Positions 1 through 6,436 of a DNA stretch of 16,785 bases are shown piece by piece. The notes below the pieces were generated by a model. It saw only the letters and a list, made by a program, of their open reading frames with translations, was not told the DNA's origin and made no database searches. Source of the DNA: Clostridiales bacterium UBA1380 (GTDB lineage: Bacteria > Bacillota > Clostridia > Oscillospirales > CAG-272); contig DBRA01000002.1 in the NCBI GenBank assembly GCA_002305445.1, forward strand, positions 10,661 through 27,445, read 5' to 3'. A program made the translations under genes and the position numbers. How positions within the stretch are numbered: position 1 is the first letter of the stretch; each line of letters starts with the position of its first letter.

Positions 1-23
1 TCCGCGCTTTTTACGTTGTCAAT

Positions 24-782
24 TTAATGTTTCTTTTTCGAGGCGAGCGTGAAGACGCCGGCGACGGAGACGGCGGTAATAAGCGCGATGAGCGTATCGG
101 ACGTCTGCGGAGCCGTGGTGGTTACGGCAGCGGTTGTTTCGACAGCGGCCGGCGCCTCTGTTTCGGCAGCGGGCGCTTCCGTTTCGGCGGGAGCCTCCGC
201 GGCGGCGGGAGCGGCGGCGCCGGCGGTGCCCTTAACGCCCCAGAACTCCATCTCGGCGATGTTGAGAAGAACGTCTTCCTGACCCTGATACACGCCGAAA
301 TATGTGAACGCTTCGTTAGTGAGGATTTTATCCTTCGTGATGCAGATGTAGTCGTATTCCTGCTGCGTGTCTTCGACGTAGAGGTCGGTCCAGTTTTCGC
401 CGTCGTTGGAGCCGACGAAATGCAGACCAACGGTTCGCTCGGGCTTGTCCTCGCGGCACACATAGCGGATTTCGGTCACGGAATACGCCGTGCCGTCGGT
501 CTTTATGTAAACGATGTTGCCGGGACCGAAGTCATCGTTCAGAGGCGCATAATATGTCGTGATGTTGCCGTCAAACGCGCACACATAATTGTAGTTGTCG
601 GGCGTTTCGGAGAAGTTGGTTCCGATATAGCTCGGCTCGCCGACGATCAGCTCGCTGCCGGCGGGTTTGTCAAGACCCCAGAAATCGATTGAGCCGGGAT
701 AGTCGTCGACGAAGGCGAACGCTGCAGTGCTCATTAAAATCGACACGGTGATTGCCAGGATGGCAAAAAATGCTTTTTTCAT
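24..782 (-). CDS. Secreted discoidin-like surface protein with C-terminal anchor
   Basis: 252 residues. The start at 782 is chosen because GGAGG lies six bases before it; an in-frame ATG at 827 has no ribosome site and an N-terminus unlike a signal peptide. Residues 1-23 form a classic signal peptide (MKK, hydrophobic core, cleavage near AFA). Residues about 25-180 resemble a discoidin / F5-8 type C jelly roll: CAFDGN near 70, and an IRYV...GSNDGENWTDLY block, typical of a carbohydrate- or surface-binding fold. Then comes a roughly 45-residue Ala/Pro/Glu/Thr stalk with repeated EAPAETEAPA units, a PQTSD motif, an 18-residue hydrophobic helix and a KKKH tail. This has the layout of a sortase signal or membrane stop-transfer anchor, but lacks the canonical LPxTG. 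Likely displayed on the cell envelope; ligand unknown. It has its own promoter (848-876). The fold assignment is by motif only. Confidence 0.8.
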   Translation of the reverse strand: MKKAFFAILAITVSILMSTAAFAFVDDYPGSIDFWGLDKPAGSELIVGEPSYIGTNFSETPDNYNYVCAFDGNITTYYAPLNDDFGPGNIVYIKTDGTAYSVTEIRYVCREDKPERTVGLHFVGSNDGENWTDLYVEDTQQEYDYICITKDKILTNEAFTYFGVYQGQEDVLLNIAEMEFWGVKGTAGAAAPAAAEAPAETEAPAAETEAPAAVETTAAVTTTAPQTSDTLIALITAVSVAGVFTLASKKKH

Positions 783-847
783 AATAACCTCCAATATAAA
801 TTTGTCTCGAAAATAACTAATGTCCACTATTTACCAAGACTGTAATA

Positions 848-876
848 ATTATATAGTATTGTATAATATGTGTCAA
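848..876 (-). promoter_or_regulatory. Sigma-A promoter of the discoidin-like gene
   Basis: On the minus strand a perfect -35 (TTGACA, 871-876) and a perfect -10 (TATAAT, 848-853) are separated by exactly 17 bases. It lies about 65 bases upstream of the start codon at 782 in very AT-rich DNA and faces that gene, so the gene is probably monocistronic at its 5' side and strongly transcribed. Confidence 0.85.
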
Positions 877-1029
877 TATTATTAATTGGGTATTATAAAT
901 GAAAATTAGGCGTTTGGTATGTAAAATTATATAAATATATCCGATTCGGTAATTTTTACGCTATCTTATGCCGTAATCCGCAGTAGAAAATCATAAAATT
1001 TATATAAACATTTTGAAAAATTATGCATA

Positions 1030-1701
1030 TTATATTTTACGCAGAAAGTCCTTCTGTTCCTCTGTGATTCTGCGGCTCTCTATCGCCTTCCTGATCGTTT
1101 TGGCGCGAATGAACGGGTCCGGCTGATTTACAACATAAGGAAGCGCGCCGTCCCAATCGGCCGCGAGCGCGGTCGCGAAGAACCACGCGATCATCATATC
1201 GATGTAATAACCGCGTAGCTTTACGGCGTTCACCTTCTCGAAGCATCCTTCGTCGCCGATATAGTGATTCATCAGCATCCGCACCGCAAACCGAACCGTG
1301 TATAAACGGTCGGATAAAAGCCATCTGTCGATGTACGGCATCAGCAGCGACTTATTAGCCGCGAACGGCTTCGGGTTCAGCGCATCGCATACCGCCCAGT
1401 TGTCGATATACGGAAGAAACGATTCCGTTGCGCATACGGCGCCGTCGAATGATTTGATATGCCCGATGAGATAGCAGTGCAGTATGTTTTCGTCGTAATA
1501 CCGGTGAGGCAGGCCGCGCATGAAATCGTCCGCTTCCGGACTGGCAGCAATCGACTTTGCGATGCGGTGCAGGACGGGCGATCTGACGCCGATCACGGTT
1601 TCGGGCGCGACCGTCGGTACAATCGAGCACTGAAATGCTTTGTAGCCGGCGTCGCTGTTCTCAAAAAGCAGGCTTGATATATTCCTGTTTTCGGTCTGCA
1701 T
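1030..1701 (-). CDS. DNA alkylation repair protein (AlkD-like HEAT-repeat fold)
   Basis: 223 residues, close to the usual size of AlkC/AlkD-family DNA glycosylases (about 220-240), which excise N3- and N7-alkylated purines. The sequence is all-helical and carries family-like segments: GVRSPVLHRIAK, a YDENILHCYLIGHIK helix, DNWAVCDAL (an Asn-Trp-x-x-Cys-Asp segment typical of the family), YTVRFAVRMLMNHY, and a C-terminal PDPFIRAKTIRKAIESRRI. The start at 1701 is supported by AGGAG five bases upstream and by a promoter (1727-1755) lying between this ATG and the longer in-frame start at 1761, which would be upstream of transcription. The gene is isolated, with no damage-response neighbours. In Clostridia this family is often annotated generically; substrate specificity cannot be read from the sequence. 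Confidence 0.8.
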   Translation of the reverse strand: MQTENRNISSLLFENSDAGYKAFQCSIVPTVAPETVIGVRSPVLHRIAKSIAASPEADDFMRGLPHRYYDENILHCYLIGHIKSFDGAVCATESFLPYIDNWAVCDALNPKPFAANKSLLMPYIDRWLLSDRLYTVRFAVRMLMNHYIGDEGCFEKVNAVKLRGYYIDMMIAWFFATALAADWDGALPYVVNQPDPFIRAKTIRKAIESRRITEEQKDFLRKI

Positions 1702-1726
1702 GACGTCTCCTGTGTTTTTTTCTATT

Positions 1727-1755
1727 ATGATAACATCGACAGGACAGTATTGCAA
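1727..1755 (-). promoter_or_regulatory. Promoter of the AlkD-like gene
   Basis: Minus-strand -35 TTGCAA (1750-1755) and -10 TATCAT (1727-1732) with a 17-base spacer. The -10 sits 25 bases upstream of the start codon at 1701, which leaves room for the AGGAG ribosome site and excludes the longer ORF start at 1761. Confidence 0.65.
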
Positions 1756-2300
1756 CCGCATGCTGCGAAGGTTTATGAGATAAAAAGTTCCTGCATCGAA
1801 AAGATTTAACTTATTAAACAGTTATTTTGCGCATAATATCGGCATTATTCATAATAATATCGACGGGTGCGAGAAAAAAACAAATTATTAACAGTTCAAA
1901 TACTTGTCATGGAATTGTTATTATGATACAATACATAGCAAATGCTTCGGCGAATATCATTACATACATTATGTATCGGCCGGTGATATTTTGTTGCGCG
2001 CCGTCATATAAATTGATGTTGCCGGCGGACATATAAAAACATGTTAAGCGGAAGCGACATATATACTCTTTAAACGAGGGGGTATAATAATAATGACATC
2101 AAGTTGATGAGAAAAGTTATAGACAAGTGAACGTCGGTTCTGCATGCGGTAGCAACAGAACACCGGATACGGGCGCCGCATCGTGCGCTCTGTTCCGGTC
2201 GGACCGTTAAATAAAGCAGGAGATTCAAAGAAAAGCAAACGGTGTAAAATCACAGGAAAGCTGGTTCGATTTTATGATGCGCAGGTAACGGAAAGGTTCA
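1756..2300. other. Gene-free spacer with dyads; possible structured RNA
   Basis: About 545 bases between the AlkD promoter and the tRNA terminator hold no ORF with a ribosome site or family resemblance; the two 69-codon frames are low-complexity. The left half is AT-rich. The right half contains three compact dyads: 2137-2142 with 2156-2161; 2162-2167 with 2194-2199, extended inside by 2171-2176 with 2185-2190; and 2245-2251 with 2268-2274, with an inner CAG/CTG pair. A plus-strand promoter-like pair lies at 1904-1932 (TTGTCA, 17 bases, TACAAT). I do not recognise any known riboswitch, 6S, SRP, tmRNA or RNase P core here. Confidence 0.4.
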
Positions 2301-2349
2301 TAAAAAATATACACCGGATCAAACGGCTTTGCCGTCAGACACGGTGTAT
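2301..2349 (-). terminator. Intrinsic terminator of the tRNA operon
   Basis: Reading the minus strand just after tRNA-fMet, an 8-bp outer stem (ATACACCG with CGGTGTAT) encloses an inner ACGGC-AAA-GCCGT hairpin and is followed by a short T-rich run (ATTTTTT). This closes the tRNA transcription unit. On the plus strand the stem has no T tract, so it is one-directional. Confidence 0.85.
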
Positions 2350-2356
2350 GTGAAGA

Positions 2357-2431
<75 letters not shown>

Positions 2432-2490
2432 ATATAGACCGAAACGATGACGTTCCGGCGGTGAAGGGAATAAGCTGTGATGAAAATGTG

Positions 2491-2576
2491 TGCCGGAAAC
2501 CGGGGTCGAACCGGCACGTTACTCGCGTAACACGGGATTTTAAGTCCCGGGCGTCTGCCAATTCCGCCATTCCGGC
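2491..2576 (-). tRNA. tRNA-Leu (TAA)
   Basis: Type II tRNA of 86 bases with a 7-bp acceptor stem (GCCGGAA with TTCCGGC), D arm GGCGGAATTGGCAGACGC, anticodon loop CTTAAAA (anticodon TAA, reads UUA/UUG), and a long variable arm built from GTTAC / GTAAC with a GCGA loop. T loop TTCGACC is standard. Discriminator base A is present and CCA is not encoded, as expected where CCA is added enzymatically. Middle gene of the operon. Confidence 0.96.
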
Positions 2577-2594
2577 GAATCGTCCGCTGAAAAA

Positions 2595-2668
2595 TGGAGA
2601 CAGTTGGAATCGAACCAACGACCTCATGCATGTCAAGCATGCGCTCTAACCAACTGGGCTATGCCTCC
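2595..2668 (-). tRNA. tRNA-Val (GAC)
   Basis: 74-base cloverleaf. Acceptor GGAGGCA pairs with TGTCTCC (one G-T pair). The anticodon stem CATGC/GCATG encloses loop TTGACAT, so the anticodon is GAC (Val, reads GUC/GUU) and not GTC (Asp), although the similar letters invite that error. The D stem GCCC/GAGC has one C-A mismatch; T arm GTTGG-TTCGATT-CCAAC is perfect. No encoded CCA. First gene after the operon promoter. Confidence 0.92.
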
Positions 2669-2685
2669 GTGCCGCGAACGACGTT

Positions 2686-2714
2686 ATTATAGCACAGCCG
2701 AACGAGCTTGTCAA
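2686..2714 (-). promoter_or_regulatory. Consensus promoter of the tRNA operon
   Basis: Minus strand: TTGACA (2709-2714), exactly 17 bases, TATAAT (2686-2691), a full-consensus sigma-A promoter, ending 17 bases upstream of the first base of tRNA-Val. This fits the strong promoters of stable RNA genes. It lies in the spacer shared with the divergent hppA gene. Confidence 0.93.
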
Positions 2715-2836
2715 CCACTTTTTTAAAATTCAAATATAAATGTGTTGATATGCCTGTCTGTGTATATGGCGCTGTAATCATGACGCGGTAATGCGCATAA
2801 TAATAAACGAATGTATAAACAGAGGGAAATGTTGTT

Positions 2837-4918
2837 ATGAATGAGATCAACACTTGGATGCTTCTGTACGCAGCGCTTTCGTGTGTTATCGGCGCAATCG
2901 TAGCCGGCATTTTATATTCATGGGTCAAAAAAAGACCTCAGAAAAACAAGCGCGTCAGCGAAGTAGGCGCGCTTATAGCAAACGGCGCGAATACCTTCCT
3001 TCGCCGCGAATACGGCGCGCTCGTGAAGTTCGCCGCGTGCGCCGCCGTGCTTATTCTGGTGTTTTTACCGGGCCCGATCTGGAAAGGTTCGCCGTCGGAT
3101 AACATCATAATGGCCGTATCGTATATTGTCGGCACCATATTCTCGGCGTTTGCCGGCAAGCTCGGCGTCACTGTCGCGACGCTAGCCAACACGCGCTGCG
3201 CCGAGTCCGCCTCGGGCGGGGTGAGAGCGCCGTTCATGATCGGATACAGAGGCGGCGCGGTCATGGGTATGGCCGTCGTTTCCGCTTCGCTTCTCGGCGT
3301 CGCGGCGGTTTATGCGGTGACGGGCGATGCGACTGCGATACTCGGATTTTCATTCGGCGCAAGCTCCCTAGCTCTGTTCGCCAAAGCGGGCGGCGGCATA
3401 TTCACCAAAACCGCGGACGTCGCCGCGGACCTCGTGGGTAAGAACGAACTCGGCATACCCGAGGACGACCCGCGCAACCCCGCCGTCATAGCCGACAACG
3501 TCGGCGATAACGTCGGCGACGTCGCCGGCATGGGCGCGGACCTGTTCGACTCGAACGTCGCGTCGATAGCCGCCGCGCTCGTTATGGCCGCTGCGATTGA
3601 CCGCGAGGGCGGCCATTGCACCGCGACCGTTTTCGCGTACGCCGCGTCCGGCGTCATATCGTCCGTGCTGGGCGTCGCATGCGCGAGAATCGGCAAAAAG
3701 AGCACGCCCACGTGGGCGCTCAACGCCTCGACTTACACGACGACCGCGATCTTCCTCGCGCTTACGGCCGTCCTTACGGCAATATTCGATTTCGGCTGGC
3801 GCATTTGGGGCGCGAGCGCGTCCGGACTTCTCGCCGGCGTTCTCATCGGAATCGTGACCGACTATTTCACCGACGACAGTAAAAAGCCGGTCAGACAGAC
3901 GGCGAAAGCGTCCGAAAGCGGGCCTGCGTTTACGATTTTATCCGGCGTCAGCTACGGTTTCTTAGGTACTTTGCCCGCGATGGCCGGCGTCGGCATCGCC
4001 GCTCTCGTTGCTTATAAGATCTGCGAACCCATGGGCACCGGCTACGCTATGTTCGGCGTCTCGATGGCGGCGCTCGGTATGCTCTCGATCGTCGGTACAA
4101 TCGTCTCCAACGACGCTTACGGGCCTATCGTGGATAACGCGCGCGGCATAGCCGAGATGTGCGGCCTGGGCGATGAAAGCGTCCGCGTCGCCGATGAGCT
4201 CGACAGCGCCGGAAACACCGTCAAAGCCATAACGAAGGGCTTCGCGATCGGCGCGGCCGGTCTGACCGTCATCAGCCTTCTGTCCGCGTTCATCAGCGAG
4301 GTAAACGAAGCTGCCGAAGCGCTCGGCGTCGCCGGTATCGACATGCTCGCCATCACCGACCCGACCGTGTTCTTCGGCATACTCGCCGGAGCTGCGACGC
4401 CAGCCGTTTTCTCGGCGATGCTTATGCTCGGCGTCGACCGCAACGCACAGCGCATGGTCGCGGAGATCAAGCGCCAGTTCTCGACGATCATCGGTCTGCG
4501 AGAGGGCAGAGAAGGCGTTAAGCCGGATTACGCGCGCTGCATCACAATAGCCACCGACGGCGCGCTCGGCGAGCTCATCCCGGCCGGACTATTTGCGATT
4601 GCCGCAACGGCGATCGTCGGCTTCCTCGGCGGTGTCAACGCGGCCGGCGGCTTCCTCGCGGGCAACATAACGAGCGGTCTTCTGCTCGCCGTGTTCATGT
4701 CCAACGCAGGCGGCCTCTGGGATAACGCGAAGAAGTACATCGAAGCCGGTGCGCACGGCGGACGCGGCTCCGTCGCGCACAAGAGCGCCGTCGTCGGCGA
4801 CACCGTCGGCGACCCGTTCAAGGATACCGCCGGCCCGTCGATCAACACGCAGATAACAGTCGTGTCGCTCGTCGCGTCGCTCCTTGCGAAACTGTTCTTA
4901 GAGCTGGCGATCTTCTGA
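2837..4918 (+). CDS. hppA: Membrane-bound H+-translocating pyrophosphatase
   Basis: 693 residues, a normal bacterial length. It hydrolyses pyrophosphate in the cytoplasm and exports cations with the energy. The sequence is a long series of hydrophobic segments (about 15-16 membrane helices) with the family's catalytic blocks: D194/D198 in TADVAADLVGKNE, the signature DDPRNPAVIADNVGDNVGD around 208-226, and C-terminal VGDTVGDPFKDTAGPS. In GNTVKAITKG, K463 and T466 occupy the positions that in characterised enzymes distinguish K+-independent pumps (Lys/Thr) from K+-dependent ones (Ala/Ala or Ala/Gly). Na+-pumping members are K+-dependent, so a K+-independent H+ pump is inferred. AGAGGG lies 10 bases before the ATG. 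No promoter near consensus is visible upstream; the gene stands alone, divergent from the tRNA operon. Confidence 0.96.
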   Translation: MNEINTWMLLYAALSCVIGAIVAGILYSWVKKRPQKNKRVSEVGALIANGANTFLRREYGALVKFAACAAVLILVFLPGPIWKGSPSDNIIMAVSYIVGTIFSAFAGKLGVTVATLANTRCAESASGGVRAPFMIGYRGGAVMGMAVVSASLLGVAAVYAVTGDATAILGFSFGASSLALFAKAGGGIFTKTADVAADLVGKNELGIPEDDPRNPAVIADNVGDNVGDVAGMGADLFDSNVASIAAALVMAAAIDREGGHCTATVFAYAASGVISSVLGVACARIGKKSTPTWALNASTYTTTAIFLALTAVLTAIFDFGWRIWGASASGLLAGVLIGIVTDYFTDDSKKPVRQTAKASESGPAFTILSGVSYGFLGTLPAMAGVGIAALVAYKICEPMGTGYAMFGVSMAALGMLSIVGTIVSNDAYGPIVDNARGIAEMCGLGDESVRVADELDSAGNTVKAITKGFAIGAAGLTVISLLSAFISEVNEAAEALGVAGIDMLAITDPTVFFGILAGAATPAVFSAMLMLGVDRNAQRMVAEIKRQFSTIIGLREGREGVKPDYARCITIATDGALGELIPAGLFAIAATAIVGFLGGVNAAGGFLAGNITSGLLLAVFMSNAGGLWDNAKKYIEAGAHGGRGSVAHKSAVVGDTVGDPFKDTAGPSINTQITVVSLVASLLAKLFLELAIF

Positions 4919-4958
4919 AAAACCCTGATTTCGCAAAGGAATTTATATTAAAAAGGTC

Positions 4959-4987
4959 TTGACAGCAAAATCGCGCCGTGATATAAT
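4959..4987 (+). promoter_or_regulatory. Consensus promoter of infC-rpmI-rplT
   Basis: TTGACA (4959-4964), 17 bases, TATAAT (4982-4987): full sigma-A consensus, located 41 bases after the hppA stop and about 160 bases before the infC start. The long interval is the regulatory leader. Confidence 0.93.
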
Positions 4988-4993
4988 ACTTAG

Positions 4994-5149
4994 GTACAAA
5001 GAAGCAGAACGTTCTCCGTTCTCACCGAGCCGCAAAAGCGAGCCGGTTAATACTTGAGATGGCATTACTATGCGATTTTAAGCGTGCGGAGAACATCCGC
5101 ACGCTTTCTTTGTTAAATTTATACGGATTAAATCCGGAGGTGACATACC
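4994..5149 (+). promoter_or_regulatory. L20-type autoregulatory leader (transcription attenuator)
   Basis: Untranslated leader between the promoter and infC. A strong terminator hairpin sits at 5080-5106. The segment GTTCTCCG (5011-5018) is perfectly complementary to CGGAGAAC (5087-5094), which covers part of the 5' arm and most of the loop of that terminator, so the two structures exclude each other. Between them are further complementary pieces (TCTCA 5020-5024 with TGAGA 5055-5059; a GC-AAAA-GC mini-hairpin near 5031-5040). In Bacillus subtilis this operon is repressed by its own product L20 through a leader attenuator; position and architecture match. That L20 is the ligand here is inference; covariance with the Rfam L20 leader was not tested. 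Confidence 0.75.
5080..5114 (+). terminator. Leader attenuator terminator upstream of infC
   Basis: Perfect 11-bp stem AAGCGTGCGGA / TCCGCACGCTT (5080-5090 with 5096-5106) around a GAACA loop, followed by a broken T run (TCTTTGTT). It lies inside the leader before infC, not after a gene, so it is read as the OFF state of an attenuator. Confidence 0.85.
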
Positions 5150-5152
5150 ATC
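5136..5152 (+). promoter_or_regulatory. Ribosome site and probable AUC start codon of infC
   Basis: GGAGGTG (5136-5142) is followed, after seven bases, by ATC (5150-5152), which is in frame with IF3. The first ATG in that frame (5165) is 22 bases from the site, has no ribosome site of its own, and would remove conserved N-terminal residues. Non-AUG (AUU/AUC/AUA) starts are a known feature of infC because IF3 itself rejects them. Confidence 0.8.
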
Positions 5153-5665
5153 AGCGCAAAAGAGATGCAGATCAACGAGGAGATCAAAGCGAAGGAAGTC
5201 CGTCTGATCGGCGAGAATCAGGAGCAGCTCGGGATCGTACCGTTCGCGACGGCGCTTGAGACCGCGTATGACCGCGGTCTGGATCTCGTACTTATCGCAC
5301 CGACGGCGACTCCGCCCGTATGCCGCATAATGGACTACGGACGCTACCGCTACGAGCAGGACAAAAAGGAGAAGGAATCAAAGAAAAAGCAGACTACGGT
5401 GGAAATCAAGGAGATTCAGCTTTCCTGCCGTATTGATACGCATGACTTTAATACGAAGGCTACGAATGCGATCAAGTTCCTCACCGCGGGCAACAAAGTC
5501 CGCGTCGTCCTCAAATACAAATGGCGCGAGATCACGCATCAGGAGATCGGACGCGATCTGCTCAAACGCTTTGAAGAGGCCTGTGCCGAAGTCGGAACCG
5601 TCGACAAGACGCCTGTGCTTGACGGACGCATTATGACAATGTTCATAAGCCCGAAGAAAGCATAA
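5150..5665 (+). CDS. infC: Translation initiation factor IF-3
   Basis: 171 residues from the probable AUC start (156 before any alternative start later than the ATG at 5165, which would give 166). IF3 binds the 30S subunit, prevents premature 50S joining and checks initiator tRNA and start codon. The N-domain is clear (QINEEIKAKEVRLI, EQLGIV, LDLVLIAPTATPPVCRIMDYG), followed by a Lys/Glu-rich linker (YEQDKKEKESKKK) and the C-domain (KEIQLSCRIDTHDF, AGNKVRVVLKYKWREITH, ISPKK). The residues before Met165nt, ISAKEM, match the ISKDxQINEE pattern of Bacillus IF3, which supports the AUC start. First gene of the IF3-L35-L20 operon, downstream of the attenuator; the AUC start adds a second, translational feedback loop. 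Confidence 0.96.
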   Translation: MSAKEMQINEEIKAKEVRLIGENQEQLGIVPFATALETAYDRGLDLVLIAPTATPPVCRIMDYGRYRYEQDKKEKESKKKQTTVEIKEIQLSCRIDTHDFNTKATNAIKFLTAGNKVRVVLKYKWREITHQEIGRDLLKRFEEACAEVGTVDKTPVLDGRIMTMFISPKKA

Positions 5666-5704
5666 TCTTCGCATAGGCTGAAAAGCCGTCTGCGCGCTGA
5701 CAGG

Positions 5705-5738
5705 TTGCACCGGCCGCGCATTATGCGCGGCCCTACGT
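5705..5738. repeat. REP-like palindrome between infC and rpmI
   Basis: A 9-bp perfect dyad, GGCCGCGCA (5712-5720) and TGCGCGGCC (5724-5732) with a TTA loop, flanked by GTTGCACC and CTACG. No T tract follows, so it is not an intrinsic terminator, and it lies inside an operon whose three genes are normally co-expressed. The GTAGGG-plus-GC-stem layout resembles short interspersed palindromes seen in many Clostridia; copy number elsewhere cannot be seen from here. It may instead be an RNA-processing or stabilising hairpin. Confidence 0.5.
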
Positions 5739-5785
5739 ATGACCTGACGCAAAAAAACAACCGAAAGGGTAAGTGTATAATTAAA

Positions 5786-5980
5786 ATGGGTAAGATCAAG
5801 ACGCACAAGGCGTCGGCAAAGAGATTTTCTCTCACCGGCACGGGAAAGGTTAAAATGTTCCACGGAGAGCATCGTCACAACCTCGGCCAGAAATCGCAGA
5901 AGCGCAAGAGAGCGCTCCGCACCGGCTCGTATCTGAGCGAGTCCATGGCCCCGACGATTCGCAAGCTCATCAATAAATAA
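5786..5980 (+). CDS. rpmI: Ribosomal protein bL35
   Basis: 64 residues, the standard length. Component of the large ribosomal subunit. The N-terminus MGKIKTHKASAKRFSLTGTGKVK matches the family pattern (M-P-K-x-K-T-H-x-x-x-A-K-R-F-x-x-T-G-x-G-K), and the rest is strongly basic (KRKRALRTGS). The start at 5786 is fixed by homology; an in-frame ATG at 5705 would add 27 residues encoded partly by the palindrome and is not credible. The ribosome site is weak or distant (AAAGGG about 15 bases upstream), which may suit control of L35 synthesis relative to its neighbours. Confidence 0.96.
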   Translation: MGKIKTHKASAKRFSLTGTGKVKMFHGEHRHNLGQKSQKRKRALRTGSYLSESMAPTIRKLINK

Positions 5981-6012
5981 GCGGCAGAGAGATATACGGA
6001 GGATTAAAGAAA

Positions 6013-6366
6013 ATGGCAAGAGTAAAAGGCGCGATGATGACGCGCAAGAGAAGAAAGAGCATTCTTAAGGCCGCTAAGGGATACTGGGGCGCAAAGAGCA
6101 AGCACTTCAAGATGGCCAAGCAGGCCGTCATGAAGAGCGGCAATTATGCTTTCGTCGGCCGCAAGCTGAAAAAGAGAGATTTCCGTTCGCTTTGGATCAC
6201 CCGCATCAGCGCGCAGGCAAAGGTAAACGGAATGAATTACTCCACGTTTATGCACGGCCTTAAGCTCGCCGGCATTACGCTGAACAGAAAAATGCTCGCC
6301 GAGATCGCGGTTTCCGATAAGGAAGCTTTCGCTGCTCTCTGCGAGACCGCAAAGAACGCGAAATAA
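6013..6366 (+). CDS. rplT: Ribosomal protein bL20
   Basis: 117 residues, the usual length. Early 50S assembly protein binding 23S rRNA, and in Firmicutes the autorepressor of its own operon through the infC leader. Family features: MARVKGAMMTRKRRKSILKAAKGYWGAKSKHFKMAKQAVMKS in the extended basic N-terminal tail, then YAFVGRKLKKRDFRSLWITRI and NGMNYSTFMHGLK. CGGAGG (5997-6002) is 10 bases before the ATG. Third gene of the operon, closed by the terminator at 6373-6400. Confidence 0.98.
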   Translation: MARVKGAMMTRKRRKSILKAAKGYWGAKSKHFKMAKQAVMKSGNYAFVGRKLKKRDFRSLWITRISAQAKVNGMNYSTFMHGLKLAGITLNRKMLAEIAVSDKEAFAALCETAKNAK

Positions 6367-6372
6367 ATATCT

Positions 6373-6400
6373 ATGACCCGGTTCGCCGGGTCATATTTTG
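6373..6400 (+). terminator. Intrinsic terminator after rplT
   Basis: Perfect 9-bp stem ATGACCCGG / CCGGGTCAT closed by a stable TTCG tetraloop and followed by ATTTTG. It begins six bases after the rplT stop and ends the IF3-L35-L20 operon. The T tract is short, so some read-through into the next gene, which has no obvious promoter of its own, is possible. Confidence 0.88.
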
Positions 6401-6436
6401 TACATTCGAGAGGAAAAACGGGGCGGTACAGCGAGA

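Noticed and set aside
1827..2036. 69-codon plus-strand frame with a hydrophobic stretch
   Set aside because: Starts at TTG without a ribosome site, is AT-rich low complexity, and spans the promoter-like pair at 1904-1932.
2070..2095. TATAAT in GGGTATAATAATAATG as a plus-strand promoter
   Set aside because: No acceptable -35 hexamer 16-18 bases upstream; the sequence there is a TATATA-type run and part of a small ATAC/GTAT dyad.
2044..2253. 69-codon minus-strand frame
   Set aside because: No ribosome site and no family resemblance; it runs through the dyads at 2137-2199.
2595..2668. Reading the Val tRNA as tRNA-Asp (GTC)
   Set aside because: The loop read in tRNA sense is TTGACAT, so the anticodon is GAC; the acceptor and D-arm sequence also do not look like tRNA-Asp.
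2659..2928. 89-codon minus-strand frame
   Set aside because: It includes the consensus tRNA promoter, the 5' end of tRNA-Val and the start of hppA on the opposite strand.
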